Assembly: GCA_920105625.2 (NCBI GenBank)
Contig: OV050030.1
Coordinates: 165,267,860-165,331,859 of the forward strand
DNA from: Clusia tigrina
Taxonomy: Eukaryota; Arthropoda; Insecta; Diptera; Clusiidae
Length of the DNA stretch: 64,000 bases
Direction of reading: 5' to 3'
In this document: in pieces, positions 43,340 to 55,346 of the stretch
Position numbering within the stretch: position 1 is the first letter of the stretch
Layout: every line of letters begins with the position of its first letter
The notes under the pieces: generated by a model
What the model was told of the DNA's origin: nothing
Databases searched by the model: none
The model's input: the letters and a program-made list of their open reading frames with translations, nothing else
Position numbers and translations under genes: made by a program

Positions 43340-44032
43340 CTTTACCTGTAAAAAAGGTAAAAAATGGTATACTTGTACTAACCTTGTGCTGTTTAGAGGT
43401 TTTTATCTATAAGAAGGAGATATGGTAGGTATGGACATATATATTTCCACGCCTCACTCTTCTAGATCAAAAACCGCTCAACTGCATATACTTAGCCTTT
43501 ATAACTTTTTCAAAGGTAAAGGATATAAAAAGGCCGAAGCTATAATTCAATTAATGCACCAGTTGAATCTTATACAGTCGTATGTCAGAATTTATGAAAA
43601 AAATCTTAAAATAAATTTGGATATAAATCCATAGTTTCGGTAACAGTTGAAAAATTATGTTTATGGTATTAATACATTATGTGGCAAACAATTTGTAAAA
43701 TATATTTCAATAATTCTATGAATAACTTCTTCCGATTAGCGATTATACGAATCTTAACATTCATGAGAATCCCTATAAGTATGACGAACAAAACTCTGAA
43801 AAGAAAATTTGTATTATTGGGTAACGTTGTGGATGAGTAGAACACATCATTATATATACTCTATACACGGAATATAAATGATTCTTGTATACTAAAAGCT
43901 GATTTGTTAGCAACATCTATCAAAAGTGAGCGAAACATGAGGTACACTTTATAGTACAATTAGTGAGAAAAATCATTACAGGTACATAAAAGTTACAAAA
44001 ATAATTCTTACAAAATTTTTATTAATCAATAC
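43340..44032. other. Intergenic; short unassigned frame
   Basis: A 70-codon plus-strand frame at 43422-43634 (LYNFFKGKGYKKAEAIIQLM) has no known family and starts inside the repeat block. The rest to the pickpocket exon is AT-rich and by position may be its intron. Confidence 0.3.
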
Positions 44033-44387
44033 CTTTCTGCGAATATATGATATATTAACTCCACAAGTTTCATTTAATCCTTCGCAATATTCTTCTTTTA
44101 CATGCAAGTTGTTGGGATTAGTGAAGATATAATCATGAATATTTTTTACGTAATTATTTTGGGTCGATGTATATAAAATATTTTCTATTTTAATGAGCTC
44201 CTGTAATTTTATGTTTGACCGACTTTTTGATAAGCAGAAACTAATCGCTGGAAATGTGTTATTCCAATGCAAGTATCTTGTTTGTATTCCAATGCTAATC
44301 GAATCCAGATATAAGCCCATTGTAATATACTTCAGAATGTCGTGCATATTCCAACATGATATAGAAAAGATAATTGTCCAAAACAGC
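44033..44387 (-). CDS. Exon of a pickpocket-type DEG/ENaC sodium channel gene
   Basis: Likely a host gene piece: a subunit of an amiloride-sensitive sodium channel of the pickpocket family, which sits in the plasma membrane of insect sensory and epithelial cells. The frame reads FWTIIFSISCWNMHDIL (first membrane helix), then TRYLHWNNTFPAISFCLSKS, close to the family motif just outside that helix, and YCEGLNETCGVNISYI in the Cys-bearing extracellular part. A 3' splice site (TTTAAAG|GC) precedes it at 44388, and a 5' splice site (AGAAAG|GTATTG) follows at 44032, giving a 355-nt exon without stops. No other exon is recognised in the flanks. It could be a lone or pseudogene exon. Confidence 0.68.
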
Positions 44388-44439
44388 CTTTAAATATAAA
44401 CAGAAAATAGGTTGTTGTTACAATAAATTAATAATTTTT

Positions 44440-44832
44440 TATGTGTATGTATTTATGTGAAGGGTTTCCAATTGGAAGTATTGGAATCCAAATTACGAAG
44501 TATCCTTTGGAACACTTCAAAAAATTAAAGATGGTGCCATCAACTGGCCCGTGTCCTAAAACTCGCAAGGAAAGCAATCCCAAAATTAGATTAAGTTATT
44601 TACTATCGATCCGTTTCGCTCGGCGTGCAAATCAAAAGTAAATTATACCTATTTTTATATATTAATTCTAACTCTAATGATAAGCCCTATTTAAGTCTAA
44701 AATGCTGACACTGCAGTTCCCACGTTGTGCCTCTGCACCCTATGCGTGTGCGCTCTCTATTGTACGGGCAATACTCGTAGATATATTGTCAGGATTTTAT
44801 TATGCTCAGTACAGGTAACTGAGGTGTTAACT
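44440..44832 (-). repeat. Probable errantivirus LTR (3' LTR of env-bearing fragment)
   Basis: On the minus strand GAAGGGGGAAT (polypurine-like, about 44833-44843) is followed by AGTTAACACCTCAGTTACC, the AGTTAA start of errantivirus-type LTRs. The left end is not defined; 44440 is a guess from usual length and from the change of sequence character. Confidence 0.45.
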
Positions 44833-44902
44833 ATTCCCCCTTCAAAGATCGGCGTTCCTCGGATGTGTTGATTGCATGGGTCTCTGGGGGTATCCTGCGT
44901 TT

Positions 44903-45117
44903 TACTGGAGTTCAGAAGGATCACCAATCTTTCTTGTGAGATTCCACCAGGTGAGGTAAGCAACGACGACAACAGCACCCAGAATAAATATATCGGTTGA
45001 GATTTTGAATTTATCGCCTATATTGCCAAGATGATTGATATTTGACAAGCTCAGCCCGTTGTTGTGAGTAAAGATATGGCTACCTACGAGTAGTCGACTC
45101 ACGACATGACTTCCCAT
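44903..45117 (-). pseudogene. Errantivirus-like Env C-terminal fragment
   Basis: A 71-codon minus frame with NHLGNIGDKFKIST, a hydrophobic span IFILGAVVVVAYLTWW and a short tail NLTRKIGDPSELQ. A stop, a polypurine-like run and an AGTTAA LTR start come next, within 75 nt. That arrangement (membrane anchor, short tail, polypurine tract, LTR) is the 3' end of env-bearing Gypsy elements. The upstream env is cut off where the plus-strand GC-rich element starts (about 45120). Confidence 0.45.
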
Positions 45118-45261
45118 ACAGTGATCAGCCGGGTCAGGGAATCTTCCAGCGGCCCGGTCAAGGCCAGTAGACCGGAGAGCCGAAGCAGAGGAAGCGAAAT
45201 TTAGGCCAAAAGCAGCAAGAAGAGATCCTCTTGTGCCCCGTGATACGAGGACCGTGTCAAG

Positions 45262-46098
45262 GTGGGAGGGGGAGCAAGAGGCTCCTCAAGACTGTTCCTT
45301 GGGAGAATCAGAACGGGATCAGCGGGTTTACCAAACGATGTGAGGAATAAAGACAGCAAGTTGGAAAGTAGATATGCTTCCGTGTTTGGTGAAACAGGGA
45401 ACTGTTACGTTACTAGCAGCATGGGCGATGCGTTCGTTGAGATACTCTGCAGGGAGTCAGCTAGGGGAAAGCTAGTGCTGCTGGTAGATTCAGGTGCGGA
45501 CACTAGTTTGGTGAAATCTAGTGTTTTACGTAGAGGACTGGTCATCAGCCAGGTGGAGGTGAAAAATTTGAACCGTGCATTCGGAGGAAGCAGCAGGTCT
45601 ATGGGATCGGTAATGGTGAACCACAGCAAGGTCGATGGTGTAAGATTTATAATGCATGTAGCAGAGTTGGACAAGGAAGGGGTTCCGGCCGACGGGATCA
45701 TTGGTAGAGATAACCTCTGGAATCGCACCATCCTAGACACAACGAGAAAAGAGTTAGTGCTCTTCGATAAGCACAACCAAAATAGTTGTACTTACCACCT
45801 CAAGTCCTGGCATGGAGGAACCATGAATGGGATTAGTGCCAGAGGGTCGGAAACTATAGGTGCCAGGTCCACAAGAATAGTCATCCTCCAGGTGCGTTCG
45901 AAACTCCCGACAGTAATTCTGCACAAGCAACAGCTGGTAGACGGAGTTTACTTGGGAGAAACTGTGACACATGTCAACAAGGGCAGGTTATACGCTTGTG
46001 TGTTGAATGCCACTGATCAGGATTATGTCATAGATCAAGAGTTCAGGCCCAAGTTCACAGCTTCAGGGTGCCGAAATCGGGTGCAGTTACCCAGATAA
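45262..46098 (+). pseudogene. Gypsy protease of the GC-rich element
   Basis: A 278-codon frame; the reading stays open for some codons upstream (Arg/Ser-rich, perhaps the end of gag). The aspartic protease motif LVLLVDSGADTSLVKSSVL lies at about residues 73-91 (45475-45535), and the C-terminal motif PADGIIGRDNLWNRTILD at about residues 143-160. The rest is the linker to RT, with no recognised motif. A stop at 46098 separates it from RT. Confidence 0.85.
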
Positions 46099-46149
46099 GA
46101 CAATCGAACGTGAAAGAGAGGATGGAGAGGGTGCTGGCGTCACTCAAGT

Positions 46150-47220
46150 TGCATCCCAACGCTTAATTGGAGGAGAAAGCCTCAATAGAGTCAGGACATA
46201 TACACCGGATATTACGCACGAAATTCAAACGGTGGCCAATCAGCCGCCCATAAACCAGAAACAGTACCGAATGCGTCAAGCTCACAGGGATGAGGTGAAC
46301 AGGCAGATACAGGGAATGCTACAGGACGATATAATATCGCCGAGTACCTCGCCTTAGAACTCACCGATCATCTTGGTTCCGAAGAAGGGTGGTACTCCGG
46401 AGAAGAAGAAGTGGAGAATGGTCGTTGATTTTAGAAAATTGAACGACGCCACTATCAAGCAGGTGTTCCCATTTCCACGGATAGAAGAAATCCTGGACCA
46501 GTTGGGACACAGTAGATATTTTTCTACGCTTGATTTAGCGAATGGCTACCACCAGGGATTGGTACCGGTCTAGGGCACTATGAGTTCAACAGGATGCCGT
46601 TAGGATTAACAGCAGCACCAGCTACCTTCCAACGACTAATGAACAATGAGATGACAGGCTTACAGGGGTTAGACTGTTTTGTGTATCTCGACGACATTGT
46701 AATTTATGGAAAGAATTTGCAGCAACATTCGCAACGTTTGTGCAAAGTTCTCCAAAAATTAACAGAACACAATTTGAAATTGAGCACGGAGAAGTGTCAA
46801 TTTTTGCGGAGAGGTGGTCTACTTGGGACACCGTTGTTCAGAGGCAGGGGCACTGCCGGACCCGCTAAAAGTGGAATGTGTAAGGAATTTAGCCATTCCG
46901 AAGAACATAAAAGAAGTGCAAGCGTTCCTAGGGCTAGTGACCTACTATAGGAAGTTCGTGGAGGGTCTAGCTGGAATAGCGTTGCCGATAAATAAACTTT
47001 TCGAAAAGAAGTAAAGTTTGAATGGACAAACAGTAATAATTAGCTCACCAGCGGTTCTAGCGTATCCGGATTTTACGCAAACCTTTTTGCTGACCACCGA
47101 CGCAAGTAATGAAGCATTAGGAGCGGTGTTGTCACAAGGTGACGTCGGAAGCGACCGACCGATTGCGTTTGCAAGTAGAGCGCTTAGCGATACGGAGTAG
47201 CGGTATTCGACAATGGAGAA
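46150..47220 (+). pseudogene. Gypsy RT and RNase H of the GC-rich element, frameshifted
   Basis: RT lead-in near 46240-46350 (HRDEVNRQIQGMLQDDIISPS), then WRMVVDFRKLNDATIKQVFPFP and [14 protein letters not shown] frameshift near 46560 leads to MPLGLTAAPATFQRLM and the YLDD active site FVYLDDIVIYGKN (46678-46715). After another near 46810 come VYLGHRCSEAGALPDPLK and FLGLVTYYRKFVEG. RNase H has FLLTTDASNEALGAVLSQGDVG and RPIAFASRALSDTE. It stops at 47198-47200, and the E and D residues further on are deleted. Confidence 0.9.
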
Positions 47221-47515
47221 CGAGTTCTTCAAGCCGGGAAAAAAGAATCTTAATTTATATGCACTCAGCAAGGTACCACAGGAGCTGAGGAAAGTGGCAA
47301 TGGTTGAAACGAGAGTCAAGACGAAGGCCAGGATAGAGGAAGAAGTAAATCTTGGTCAAAGTATAGACGAAGAACCCGAGGAGAACGACACAAACCAAAG
47401 GGAAATGGTGGAACGACCAGCTAGGGAAGTGGAATGGCTAGAAAGCCAAAAAGATATACTGAAGAGCTTCCATGATTCAACTCGTGGAATTAGGTCAAAA
47501 CTTAATATTAAATAA
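47213..47515 (+). pseudogene. Charged pol/spacer piece after the RNase H break
   Basis: A 100-codon frame, starting with ENEFFKPGKKNLNLYAL and continuing very rich in Glu, Lys and Arg (RIEEEVNLGQSIDEEPEENDTNQ). It directly follows the truncated RNase H, where integrase is expected, but has no HHCC or DDE motif. It probably represents the RNase H-integrase spacer or the C-terminal end of pol after deletion of the integrase core. Confidence 0.45.
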
Positions 47516-48244
47516 TATTGTTGAATAAAACAAATTCAATGGGAACGTCGCGATGAAATTGTAAAGTGAATAATTGCAATAATGTTGTAGATATATGTTT
47601 GTACGACTGTGCACTGATCGACCGTGCTTATGTCTTACGAGCACTGGTAATTTGACACCACTGCGATTTTTCTTTTTGTTTTTGGTTGTTTCTTTTGCGT
47701 GTGCCACAGCAACGTACATACGTACGGGAATATATGTATGTTCGGCATAGCACATTTAAATATGCAGAGTATATATTTAAGTGGATAGGTACATTTGTAT
47801 AAGAACACTTACGGAATGCACATGTTTACGGATACTCTGTGAGCCTTGGGTGGGAAAACATAAAGCAGAATGTTGCAAAAGCAGAGTAAAGTAAACAAGT
47901 GATAGTCTTAGTGGCGACATCCTCGTGCGAGTACATGTTTGTTCTATGTTGATACTTAGATACATTTAGATAAAAACTCACATACTTTCGTATAAGGTTA
48001 ATAAATCTAGTAGAGAATATAATTGAACATAACTGCATGGGATACTAGGTTAGAAGATAAGATAAGTAAGTGCCTTGCATAGGCTGTGGCAAGCGTGCAG
48101 TACAGTATGATTTAGAACATTTTTTTTTAAAATTGAAATTGTTGAAAATATCGGATTAAATTTGTATTCATGTAAGATGTGCCGATGGATAATTATTCTA
48201 TGTAGGTATTTTTATCAATAAATGTACAAATGTTCTAGTTTTAG
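47516..48244. other. AT-rich gap between pol and env remnants
   Basis: No coding motif; composition changes abruptly from the GC-rich flanks. Ends with AATGTACAAATGTTCTAGTTTTAG, a plausible 3' splice site for env. It may be inserted DNA or residual noncoding sequence. Confidence 0.4.
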
Positions 48245-49942
48245 CTGTTTGGCGTGCTGGCCTTAGCGGTGGTAATTACAGATGCAGAGCTAGAAGTAAA
48301 GCAGATGAATGACACCGCCTTATTCTTCGAAGATGTTGGACAGGCATGGTTTTATACGGAGGAATGGACAATCCTAACGGACTTCGGGCCGATGAACTTG
48401 AGCGATTTCGGTGTGTGAAGTTGCGAGGCGAAAATGTTCATCGGCAATTGTTGCTTCGTGTAGTGTGCCATTGGTAGAAACTGAAACTGCTATAACGACG
48501 CTTGAAAATAATGAGCAATTGCTGTGGGCAATGTTCAAGAGCTGGAGGGCCAAGAGAACGGCCAACTTCATTCGGGAAATGTGCCATTGGGCATTCGGGG
48601 TGATGGATCACCGAGATGCATCTGAAGTGCAGAGTCATTTCGACGCCATAGACCGGAGAGAGACCCAGACCTACGAAGTAATGAAGCATCAGGTGACAGT
48701 GATGGCTAGCAGTAACCAGAAGCCAGCTGAGCCATTATTGGATATCGTTCAAGAGGTGGAGGCCCTACAGACGGCCCTTGATTCCACGGTCAAGATAGAA
48801 ATGGAAGTGTTTAAGACAATCTTGCGACTATTGGAGTTACAAGTTCTAATAAACACTAGTTTACTCGAAATCCAGGCACAGCAAGGGAAGGAGGTTGCAA
48901 TATTAAACGATCTACTTCTGGAAGTGCTGCATCCATTCATAATTAGTGAAGAGCGGCTGGAAGAAATGATGGGCAAATTGACTGTGGAGGGGAGACCTAC
49001 CTGGTTCCTAGCCAGGACCTTCAACGTACACAGGGCGGCCAGCGTGAGAGCGGTTCCGTCAGAAAAGGGATTGGGAGTAGTCCTTAAGATTCCATTGCCG
49101 GAGCAGACGATTTACTCCATGTTCAAAGCTTATCCGATCCCCAACACAGTGTAAGGGGGATGGGAAGTGATGTCGGAGCTCGAGTTTGCTTACATAGCAG
49201 AGTCCAAGGAAAGGCTCAAGTATCTGGGTCTATCTGCGAACGACAAGGACAAATGTTTGCAGCTTGGAGGTCTAGGCAATGCGAAGCACGAGGGCGCTCT
49301 ACTGTGTAAGCAACCAGCACAGGTGATGACCAACCGAAATGGAAATTGTGAGGTTCAGCTGTTACAAAGACAGCCTGCGTTCACTCGTGGGTGCACTCAA
49401 CCGGCGGTGCCAGCTACAACAGAGCAGTTGCTGAAGACGGAAAGGGCCAATAGGTGGTTATTCCGATTCCACAAAGCCACGCAGTTTGATTTAGCATGCG
49501 AAGGCATTTCGGACCCCGTGACGCTAGTCGGGTTTGGATTGTTGTCCCTAAAAAACCATTGCAGCCAGAGAAATAAGGAAGTTGTGGTGCCATTCGAGAA
49601 TTCGCCAAGTTCGCGGTTTGAATTTAAATTCCGCCAGTCCAACCACACTGAGTTCCTAGCAGCACTGAGAAGTAAGTGGTGACCCGTGTTAAATACAGAG
49701 TGACTATATTCCACCAGGAGCAGCGCAGTTTCTGGGAGTTAACCACTAAGGTCGTTACAACGGTCGCCGGATTGGTGGCCATAACGGTTGTAATATTTTC
49801 TGTGAGGCGCTCCTGGGGTCGTTCTGGATGCTGGGCGAAGCCCACCGAAGTAAAGAAGCTGGGTGAAACAGCAGGGCTGTCCGTTATACAATACTATGTA
49901 ATCACCGATATAAAAAGAGTCAATTTAAGACTGAATGAATAA
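48245..49942 (+). pseudogene. env-like gene (insect F-type fusion glycoprotein), decayed
   Basis: A membrane fusion protein of the kind carried by insect errantiviruses and related to baculovirus F proteins. Directly after a 3' splice-like TTTTAG comes a signal-peptide-like LFGVLALAVVITDAE, then GQAWFYTEEWTILTDF. After a frameshift near 48410 the furin-like site RAKR (about 48550) and a following hydrophobic/amphipathic segment are visible, then long helices. A TAA at 49152-49154 breaks the frame, a further frameshift is near 49680, and a membrane span VVTTVAGLVAITVVIFSV lies at about 49745-49800. Several lesions; not functional. Confidence 0.75.
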
Positions 49943-50340
49943 AAAAGAAAACTTGAAAGGAAAATATATATTTAAACAAAAAACAAAAAAAAAACAAAAA
50001 TATGAAAAAAATAAAAAAAATAAAAATAAAATAAAGAAAGGACCAACCGCAAGAAAAATGTAATAGAAGAAAAACAATAATGAAAATAAGCAAAAAAAAG
50101 GAATAAAACATGGCGAAAAAAAACGAGAATGTTGATGGCAAGCGCAGAGTACAAAGCAATTATTCGTAGCAGTAGATTAAGAAATAATGTATAAGAGCAG
50201 AAGGTGATTGCACCACCTTCTCCAGAAGGATGATTAGGGGGGATTATGTAGGGGTTTAGTACGTTTTTAAAACCATTCAATAAGGCTGCTCTCATTAATC
50301 AATTTCATTGAAACGTAATGTCGTGTGAAAGCGATGTAAA
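49943..50340 (+). other. A-rich 3' region, polypurine tract and LTR stub
   Basis: Runs of A with G (49944-50100), then GATTAGGGGGGATTA at about 50230-50244, a good polypurine tract. TGTAGGGGTTTAGTACG follows as a possible LTR start, but the LTR breaks off within about 100 nt where the next minus-strand element begins. Confidence 0.5.
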
Positions 50341-50346
50341 GGTTGT

Positions 50347-50412
50347 CTGCCTCTCTCTCTCTCTCTCTGTCTGAATCTCTCTGTCTCTCTCTGTCTCTCT
50401 CTGTCTCTCTCT
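50347..50412. repeat. (CT)n microsatellite
   Basis: CT-rich run, CTCTCTCTCTCTCTCTGT and variants with interspersed GT/GAAT units. Confidence 0.9.
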
Positions 50413-50719
50413 CTTCTGATCACGAATTGATTACGGAAAACGCTCAGAGGTACCTCCACGTGAGGTATAAGGTTAGTGGTGTGCTGCATTGCACTGTGCA
50501 TAGTTGCGCCATCAGAATCTATTTCACTAGGAGATTCTATTCGAGTTGCCTTCGCTGGCTGTTTCAGTGAAAGAGTCGTTTGTTTCAATACTTCCTGTGG
50601 AATTGACCCTTGATTCACTCTGCTCCCCTTCAGTTTGTACTGAGGTGGGCAAGTAATTCAGTTCTGAGGGAAAACGTGATAGGGTATCAGCTGCTAATTT
50701 TGATTAGCCTGGCTTGTAA

Positions 50720-51800
50720 ATTAACTGGCGATTAGATTCCTCTATCCTAGCTTTTCATCGCTTTAATTTAGCATTATAATTTCGATTTCCAAGTGCATTC
50801 GTGAGCGGCTGATGGTCCGTTTCATTTCGAATGCTTTTTGCTTCGTAAAGATAGGATCGCAAGTTGTCCAAAGCCCATACTATGGCCAACATCTCCTTTT
50901 CATTCGTAGCATCTTTTCCCTCCGTTTTGCGCAGCTATCTTGAATTGTATGCTACTGGGCGATCCTTTCCTGATTCACACTGGGAGAGGACTGCTCCTAT
51001 GGCGCAGTTTGAGGCATCGGTAGTCAAATTGAAGGGTCCATTAATGTTTGGGAATGTAAGAACTTCCGCGGATGTAAGTAATGACTCCAATTCGTCGAAT
51101 GCTCTTATGGCTTCATCATTCAGTGAGACAGCAATACGTTTAGACCGGTTGGCTTTTATTTGCGCATTTACCAACCTCGTCAAATTAGTTGATGGTTTAT
51201 CCACTTTCGCATAGTCCTGGATAAATTTCCGAGAGTAGGAGGTTATTCCCAAAAAACTTTTAGGTCCTTCACCGTTGTTGGAGGCAGCAATCGATTAATA
51301 GCTTCAACCTGTTTTAAATCAGGGCGGATCTCTTTAGAAGTTATTAGGTATCTTAAGAATTCCACTTCAGTAGCCATGAACTGTGTTTTTTCACTTAATT
51401 TTGAGATTTGCTTCGTGAAGTTGGATGAATATGTTTTCCAGATTTCTTAATATACGGAGCACTTTGTTCGGATGTATCCCTGAGGACGTCGTTGATCATT
51501 CTTTGAAAAATTCCGGGCACGTTATTTAAACCGAAGGGTAGCCGTAAGAATTCATGTTTACCATTCATTGTACAGAGTAGTCTAGCGTATATCTGATGTC
51601 TTCATGGAAACCTGATGGAAGCCCGAAGTCAGGTCCAATGTACTAAAATATTTTGCGTCACATAGACTGGCGAAAGCGGAATTTATATCTGAAATGGGAT
51701 AATAATTCATGAGTTCAACTTTTTATAATTAATGATTTTTCCATACAGTTTTTTCTCCAGTTGCCTTCGGCTTCTTGGGGACCACCCATATAGGTGAATT
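50720..51800 (-). pseudogene. Gypsy RT and RNase H (minus strand), broken
   Basis: RT motifs in mixed frames: AKYFSTLDLTSGFHQVSM-like (about 51600-51655) and LRLPFGLNNVPGIFQRMI (about 51495-51550). The YxDD box is not intact. The RNase H frame (50935-51252) starts with the RT connection ITSYSRKFIQDYAKVDKPST and has FNLTTDASNCAIGAVLSQCESG. Further left are DHQPLTNALGN and the ADTLSRF end. The catalytic Asp of TTDAS is kept. Confidence 0.83.
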
Positions 51801-52079
51801 ATAAGGAGTTCTTCATGGTTGAATAGTTCCTACATTAAGGAGCTTTTTACTTTTCTATATACCTCATCTCTCTTGCATGCAAGATATGGGTAGCTTTTTG
51901 TGTATATGTTCGAATTTCTGTTCTTACTATAGTGTGCACAATTTCATTTTACGAAATAGGACCAATAAGATTGACATGTTTATCAATTAGTTTGTAAACG
52001 TCCAGGTTTATATGATTAGATAAGTTTTCATTTATTCATTTATAATCACATTAACTTATCTTCACCCCTTTGCCTTCAA

Positions 52080-52420
52080 TAGAATTGTAATGTTGGGCTT
52101 CAATGTCAGGATCTCTCTTTTTCTGTCGATGGCGGGATCTAGTTCTTTCAGCGTATCATCCTCAATTATCCCATCGAATGAGTTTAGTCCTGGGAGAACG
52201 TAATATGTGAGAAGAGAATCGTTATCTCCACCCTTAAAGAAGCTACACGTTATTTTATGGGTGATTTCGATGTTACCAGCAGCAGAACGGACAGTGAAAA
52301 GATTTAAAATATGGGAACAAATTTTGGCTATTGAAGTTTTTGTTCGCTCCAGTATCTATCAGGAATTCTAATAAATTCCCCTCTTTCGTCACATATTCTA
52401 TATATGATACGCTGGTAAGG
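52080..52420 (-). pseudogene. Gypsy protease remnant
   Basis: Mixed frames give LLEFLIDTGANKNF (about 52340-52380), the D-T-G active site. The C-terminal motif LNSFDGIIEDDTLKEL follows at about 52145-52195, with LPG.NSFDGI wording usual for mdg1/17.6-type proteases. In the wild-type family this processes Gag-Pol. Confidence 0.65.
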
Positions 52421-52879
52421 CGTCTGTGATAAAATTGATTTCATCTTCGATGTTATCCGCGGCCAAGGTTTCATATGAGTCAGGAGAAGGTTCTTTCACC
52501 GTTTCCGTGTGGAACATGCGCTGCTGTTTTCATGCTGTCTGATTTCCATTCCCTTTTGAAAGGCTTTTGCTCCTGTTGCCAGTTTATGTAGTCAACTCGA
52601 CCGTTTGCATTGAGTTTTCGGCTTCCATCTTCTCGGCAGGTTTTGGGGTTATAGGTCTGGGATGAGTAGATTGATCATTAGGAAATGGGAAAGTGTTCAA
52701 CGTATTATTATCATGTTTTTGGTAGTGGGGTGTGCCAAACATTCCAGCTGAAAATGAGGGAACCTACGTGGTGGGATCGATGGACGCGTTATCTGATTAT
52801 AGGTGCTGTTACTATATTCCGTATTTTAGGATTGTTCATTGTGTGGTTGCGGAAATTCAAATTCTGCATCTCAATGCAA

Positions 52880-53370
52880 GCATTTTAAGCTTCCGGCAGG
52901 TTTTCGGGTCGCTGGATCATCAACATTCGTGATAAATCGCCATTTAATCCTCGAATAAATACATCAAGTGCTCTGTTCCGATATGTCTCCACCAGTGCGT
53001 CCACAGTTTCCCGTGAGTGCGTTTCAGTTTTCAGCTTATTAATCAGGAGCGAGAGCTAATGATTGACATTAGCATAAAACTCATCTAGCCTGCCGCCTCT
53101 CTGTGCCAACTGGTTGAGCTGATGGCATAATTTAAGTATATGCTCCTTTTCATTTCTTCTCAATTTCCCTCAAATAAGTTTCAGGATACCAGAGCTGAGT
53201 CCATACTGAGGTAAAGCCATATATAGCTTGTGCCTAATTATCTTGAAGTCGCGGAGTATAGTTTCCACTCTGTGCACTTAGGAAACGTCATTCACTCGGT
53301 TGTCGTTAAAGATTTGCAACTCATTGAAATAGTTCGTAGTTATTATTAAAAAGTTGTTTACTTTGAATCA
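52880..53370 (-). pseudogene. Gypsy gag remnant
   Basis: Minus-strand reading LKLCHQLNQLAQRGGRLDEFYANVNH then ETVDALVETYRNRALDVFIRGLNGDLSRML and EMQNLNF (53370 down to about 52870), the wording of the capsid C-terminal domain of Gypsy gag. In-frame stops occur near 53055 and elsewhere. The N-terminus is not recognised. Confidence 0.65.
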
Positions 53371-55051
<1,681 letters not shown>

Positions 55052-55052
<1 letters not shown>

Positions 55053-55064
55053 GGCGCCCATCGG
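55052..55064 (+). promoter_or_regulatory. Errantivirus primer-binding site
   Basis: TGGCGCCCATCGG at the LTR end; the first T overlaps the last base of the LTR. A TGG start pairs with a tRNA CCA end; I do not assign the tRNA. Confidence 0.8.
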
Positions 55065-55346
55065 TGGAGCAGAACTCACTCACCCAAACAAATCAACATC
55101 GTTGCAGACACACGCAACTACAAAAACACAGCAGCAGCAACAACGGCTACGTGCTACGTGGAAAAACAACACGAAAAAACAGCAGCAGCAGCAACAAATA
55201 ATCTTTCTAAGAAAAACCTTGAAAAATGTAAGTAGAGTGCTTATTTAAAAAAAAAAGGAAAAGGAAAATAAAATTATAAATTCAGTGCGAGTTGTAATTG
55301 ATTTAGGCGAGTTTTTATTACGGCTAGTTAAACATAAATCCATTTC
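55065..55346 (+). promoter_or_regulatory. Errantivirus leader with env splice donor
   Basis: CAGCAGCAACA-type repeats at about 55130-55200. A strong donor lies at 55228 (AAAAAT|GTAAGTAG), the last exon bases being A and T. The env acceptor at 59711-59712 is followed by GG, so splicing would complete an ATG in the env frame. ATG of gag follows at 55347. Confidence 0.65.

Larger units (their letters stand above)
45121..50250 (+). mobile_element. GC-rich Gypsy-group element with env, integrase deleted
   Basis: Order: protease (45262-46098), RT and RNase H (46150-47220), a Glu/Lys-rich tail (47213-47515), an AT-rich gap, env (48245-49942), an A-rich 3' region, and a polypurine run (AGGGGGGATTA, about 50234-50244) before a possible LTR start TGTAGGGGTTTAG. 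No gag capsid and no integrase are found. Coding parts are clearly GC-richer than the rest of the window. Frameshifts and stops make it inactive. Confidence 0.85.
50500..53370 (-). mobile_element. Gypsy gag-pol remnant, mdg1-like, minus strand
   Basis: Right to left: gag (about 52900-53370), protease (about 52120-52400), RT (about 51300-51800), RNase H (50720-51252), and the start of the RNase H-integrase spacer (ADTLSRFPSELNYLP, 50640-50690). No integrase, LTR or primer site is seen. Every domain has stops or frameshifts. The left end meets a CT microsatellite and the LTR stub of the plus-strand element. Confidence 0.8.

Noticed and set aside
44441..44641. A 66-codon plus frame between the pickpocket exon and the env tail
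   Set aside because: No family motif; it lies in the probable LTR of the minus-strand errantivirus fragment.
49920..50295. Phe-rich minus frames that look like membrane proteins
   Set aside because: They are complements of the A-rich 3' region of the plus-strand element; low complexity.
50295..50618. Arg/Glu-repeat minus frame of 107 codons
   Set aside because: The repeat is the (CT)n microsatellite read in reverse; only its first part overlaps a Gypsy spacer.
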